A stretch of DNA of 64,000 nt from Arcticibacterium sp047623945 (GTDB lineage: Bacteria; Bacteroidota; Bacteroidia; Cytophagales; Spirosomataceae): positions 18,399 to 82,398 of the forward strand of contig JBLHOT010000007.1 in the NCBI GenBank assembly GCA_047623945.1, given 5' to 3'. The notes under the pieces are model-generated. The model was given only the letters and a program-made list of their open reading frames with translations, was not told the origin of the DNA and searched no databases. This document shows positions 61,722 through 64,000 of this stretch, in pieces; position 1 is the stretch's first letter; each line of letters opens with the position of its first letter. Made by a program: the position numbers and the translations under genes.

Positions 61722-63095
61722 ATGAAAAAAAAGCTTGTTAATTTAATCTTTGGCATTTCCTTGGGCGTGCTTTTTCTCCTATGTCTTTTGACTTATGACC
61801 GCCTCAGTACTTTTAATAAGTACGCCAATATTGTGGACAATAGCCATAAAGTGCTACTTGCCATCTCTAACCTACGGTCTGGCTTCAATACTTCCATTGC
61901 AGAGCAAAGAACCTATCTCATTACTAAGGACACTACGTATTACAATAACTTCCAGAAGGAAAAAGACTCTTTGAGGCATACAATACAAGAGTTCAAAAAA
62001 CTTACTCGAGATAGTAAAGTCCATCACTTTTACATCAAAAAACTGGAGATAGAAGCCGATAACCGCATTCAAAGTCTTCTAGTAGAAATACTAAATGACA
62101 CCTCCACCGCCCAATTCAAGTTTAATCAGCTTGACCTTATTGATGATAATCAAGCAATAAATAAATCCTACTTCAACATCCTTGAAGTCATTAATAAGCA
62201 CGAAAATCAGCTTTTAAGAAAGCGACTTAGAATAAAAGGATTTGAGGAGCAGTTTGCTCCTTTTTTACTCTTTATTTTGGCCTTAATAGCCATGGGAATT
62301 TTAATTTATTCCTTTACGCTAATCAATGATGAATTAAAACGGCGAGACAAAACTACAAAGCTGTTAGAAGAGAGCGTGGAGGAGCTAAATACATCAAATA
62401 GAGAACTGGAGCAATACGCCTATGTGGCCTCCCACGACTTGCAAGAACCACTTCGGAAAATTAGACTATTCAGCGATAAACTTTTAGCGGACCATTCAGG
62501 AGACCTAGATGAGGAAGCCTCGCACATGCTTCAGAGAATGAATGTTTCCGCAGAAAGGATGACGGCACTTATCAAAGACCTACTAGGACTTTCAAGACTG
62601 TTATCCGAGAAGCCCGCCTTTCAATCTGTCAATTTAAATAAAATTGTAGAACAGAGTTTGACCGAGTTTGATGAAATTCTTCGGAAAGAAAAAATTCAAA
62701 TTACCACAACCAAACTACCGACCATTCAGGGACACTCGGGACAATTACATCAGCTTTTTCAGAACCTGATTGGAAACGCTATCAAATTTAGAAAAGAGAA
62801 AGGCATCTGTAAGATTTCTGTAAGAAATTATGAGGTCACCAAATGGAAAGGAGACAAAGGGTTCAAATACGATCATATAGCGGTAAGAGACAACGGAAAG
62901 GGTTTTGACAATGACTTTAAAGAAAAAATGTTCACCATTTTTGGCAGGTTAGAGAAAACTAACGAAGTCCAAGGAACAGGTATTGGCCTTTCTATTTGTA
63001 GCCGTATTATGCAAAACCATGAGGGCGAAATTGATGCCGAAGGCAAAATAAATTCTGGTGCCACATTCCATTTATATTTTCCACAGTCTCAATAA
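61722..63095 (+). CDS. Membrane histidine kinase with CHASE3-like periplasmic sensor
   Basis: About 457 residues from the ATG at 61722 (MKKKLVNLIFGISLG); a start 15 codons upstream would put charged residues before the membrane helix and overlap the hairpin. There are two membrane helices (near 8-28 and 185-205) around a helical periplasmic domain that resembles CHASE3 (SNLRSGFNTSIAEQRTYLIT). A short coiled coil leads to the phospho-histidine in YVASHDLQEPLRKIRLF and an ATPase domain (LFQNLIGNAIKFR, DNGKGFDNDF, GTGIGLSICSRIM). The response regulator gene follows after 4 bases. Confidence 0.9.
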   Translation: MKKKLVNLIFGISLGVLFLLCLLTYDRLSTFNKYANIVDNSHKVLLAISNLRSGFNTSIAEQRTYLITKDTTYYNNFQKEKDSLRHTIQEFKKLTRDSKVHHFYIKKLEIEADNRIQSLLVEILNDTSTAQFKFNQLDLIDDNQAINKSYFNILEVINKHENQLLRKRLRIKGFEEQFAPFLLFILALIAMGILIYSFTLINDELKRRDKTTKLLEESVEELNTSNRELEQYAYVASHDLQEPLRKIRLFSDKLLADHSGDLDEEASHMLQRMNVSAERMTALIKDLLGLSRLLSEKPAFQSVNLNKIVEQSLTEFDEILRKEKIQITTTKLPTIQGHSGQLHQLFQNLIGNAIKFRKEKGICKISVRNYEVTKWKGDKGFKYDHIAVRDNGKGFDNDFKEKMFTIFGRLEKTNEVQGTGIGLSICSRIMQNHEGEIDAEGKINSGATFHLYFPQSQ

Positions 63096-63099
63096 ACCG

Positions 63100-63519
63100 A
63101 TGAAAAAAACCACACATATCCTCATTGCAGAAGATGACCTGGACGACCAACTTCTTCTAAAATCAGCGTTCGGAGAAAACCAGTCTTCTTGTCAAGTGAC
63201 GTTTGTGGCAGATGGAGAGCAATTGCTCAATCATCTGAAGGAGGGCAATAAAGATAATAAACTGCCCGATTTGATACTTTTGGACTTAAATATGCCAAAA
63301 ATTGATGGTAGAGAAGTATTAAAACAAATCAGAGCTGACACTGAACTCAGCCATATTCCAGTCCTCATCATTTCTACTTCCAGTGCAGAAGGAGAGATAA
63401 AGGCTGCTTATTCTTTAGGTGCCTCAGCTTATTTAGTAAAACCGGCTAGCTATGAAAAACTGCTACTTTTGGTAAAGAATTTATCTGCCTTTTATTTTGA
63501 GACTGTTGCTTTGAAATGA
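63100..63519 (+). CDS. Single-domain response regulator (Rcp1/CheY-like)
   Basis: About 139 residues from the ATG at 63100 (MKKTTHILIAEDDLDDQ); an upstream in-frame ATG lies inside the kinase gene. Receiver landmarks are the acidic pair in AEDDLDD, phospho-Asp in LILLDLNMPKIDG, and ISTSSA with the lysine in YLVKPASYEK. It has no output domain, so it acts by protein contact. It is coupled to the kinase gene upstream (4-base gap), and the two form a self-contained pair. Confidence 0.92.
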   Translation: MKKTTHILIAEDDLDDQLLLKSAFGENQSSCQVTFVADGEQLLNHLKEGNKDNKLPDLILLDLNMPKIDGREVLKQIRADTELSHIPVLIISTSSAEGEIKAAYSLGASAYLVKPASYEKLLLLVKNLSAFYFETVALK

Positions 63520-63896
63520 GGGGAATTACCATTGTAATTGCGGCTGAAGGGCATTGCTAATGCACTTCAAACTTGATAAAGTATACTCTTTTACCTTACT
63601 GTATGATAGAGAAGAAAGCGAGTTTGGAGGAGTGATTACTCCTCTCCTCCAAGAATATTTCTGATGTGTCGGTCTAAGCCCAAAAACGTATTCTACAAAA
63701 TTTCAAGACTTTCGCAGAATGAAGTTTCTACTTATCTAGTCATCCATCAATCCGCCCAAATCAAAAACCTTTTGGATTGATGAGAAATCAATTTATATTT
63801 AAACTCACTTTGCGGATATACGTAATTACACAATATTTTTAAATAGCGTATGATGTTTATCCACTCGTTAGTGGGTATCCCCCTGAGCAAGTACAT
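63520..63896. other. 377-bp intergenic stretch before the IS66-type element
   Basis: No gene I can name. It holds two inverted repeats (63624-63652 and 63745-63782, the latter CATCAATCC with GGATTGATG). A 34-codon frame at 63560-63664 and a minus-strand frame of about 50 codons just beyond the transposase stop are also open but resemble nothing. Part of it may be the end of the insertion sequence. Confidence 0.5.
63624..63652 (+). terminator. Hairpin after the response regulator gene
   Basis: TTGGAGGAG (63624-63632) pairs perfectly with CTCCTCCAA (63644-63652). The T-run after it is weak, and it lies 104 bases after the stop, so termination is only a possibility. Confidence 0.4.
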
Positions 63897-64000
63897 CTAG
63901 GATGTTATAGTGAAGTTTTTAGGGAGCAATGATTCTAGCTGGTTTACTTTGGTGTCCATCATGTGTAGCAAGGTATGAGCTAGCCATTTGCTAGGGTTAA
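63897..64000 (-). mobile_element. IS66-family transposase, C-terminal end (cut by the right edge)
   Basis: The minus strand is open from base 64000 to a TAG at 63897-63899 and reads NPSKWLAHTLLHMMDTKVNQ then LESLLPKNFTITS. The pattern NPxxWLxxxLxxxxxxKxNxLxxLLPxN is the conserved C-terminus of IS66 transposases (TnpC). Most of the element lies outside the window, so neither its ends nor its integrity can be judged. Confidence 0.7.

Noticed and set aside
63560..63664. 34-codon frame after the response regulator gene
   Set aside because: It is short, has no recognisable similarity, and overlaps a hairpin; not enough to call a gene.
1..64000. tRNA genes, rRNA genes or CRISPR arrays
   Set aside because: I read the gaps for T-arm-like words and regularly spaced repeats and found none; a covariance-model scan would be decisive.

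Overview
The window looks like a chromosomal segment of a Bacteroidota bacterium, most likely from the Cytophagia (relatives of Leadbetterella, Emticicia or Arcticibacterium). The assignment is inference from gene content: a CrtD/CruF/CrtY carotenoid operon, sulfatases, FKBP lipoproteins, a divergent recQ-kdsD pair, lack of Shine-Dalgarno sequences, and promoter motifs of the TTG-N19-TAnnTTTG type. No tRNA, rRNA or CRISPR array was seen. Most of the window is ordinary chromosome, with patches of gene decay and small mobile or addiction elements.

Layout. 1-1025: a type II restriction-modification pair (the nuclease is cut by the window edge). 1235-8229: a cytochrome c/PQQ-type dehydrogenase lipoprotein, a Kelch protein, an NTF2-like protein, a SNF2 helicase and a sugar isomerase-like protein. 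8308-12338: carotenoid genes (CrtA-like, CrtY, CruF, CrtD) fitting a monocyclic, tertiary-hydroxylated carotenoid. 12453-15071: an AIM24 protein with a small partner, then gltX. 15281-25744: two sulfatases, SDR enzymes, an intact HigBA toxin-antitoxin pair, an antiporter, an HGSNAT-like membrane protein, a GIY-YIG-like protein, an AlkB-type dioxygenase and a small MscS channel. 26471-32303: a four-gene operon for hydroxylysine and lysine catabolism, headed by a kinase/phospho-lyase fusion. 32530-36061: an FKBP lipoprotein, a dead YefM-YoeB module, and a GMC oxidoreductase with its Tat-exported small subunit. 36199-45208: holB, a GlmU-like protein, a subtilisin, a DUF937 protein, argE/argB-type genes and adenine deaminase. 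45324-52935: recQ, kdsD, nadB, a DbpA-like helicase and an alkane-monooxygenase-like protein. 53016-57384: HupE-like, glutathione peroxidase, esterase, SDR and bestrophin genes. 57411-63519: a two-component signalling island. 63897-64000: the end of an IS66-type transposase.

Main discoveries. (1) The operon at 26471-32303 joins a hydroxylysine-kinase-like domain and a phospho-lyase domain in one protein. It continues with a lysine 6-dehydrogenase-like enzyme, a DUF1338/HglS enzyme and an antiquitin-type aldehyde dehydrogenase. Read together, lysine and hydroxylysine both flow to aminoadipate semialdehyde and on towards 2-hydroxyglutarate. (2) The apparent gap at 60991-61522 is a dead, internally deleted rpoN (sigma-54) gene. 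It still shows the N-terminal region and the RpoN box, and it lies directly upstream of an intact sigma-54 activator gene. (3) The apparent gap at 32985-33530 is a dead YefM-YoeB toxin-antitoxin pair that keeps its stop/start overlap. (4) The right edge enters an IS66-family transposase, and the left edge leaves through a restriction gene, so both ends touch accessory DNA.
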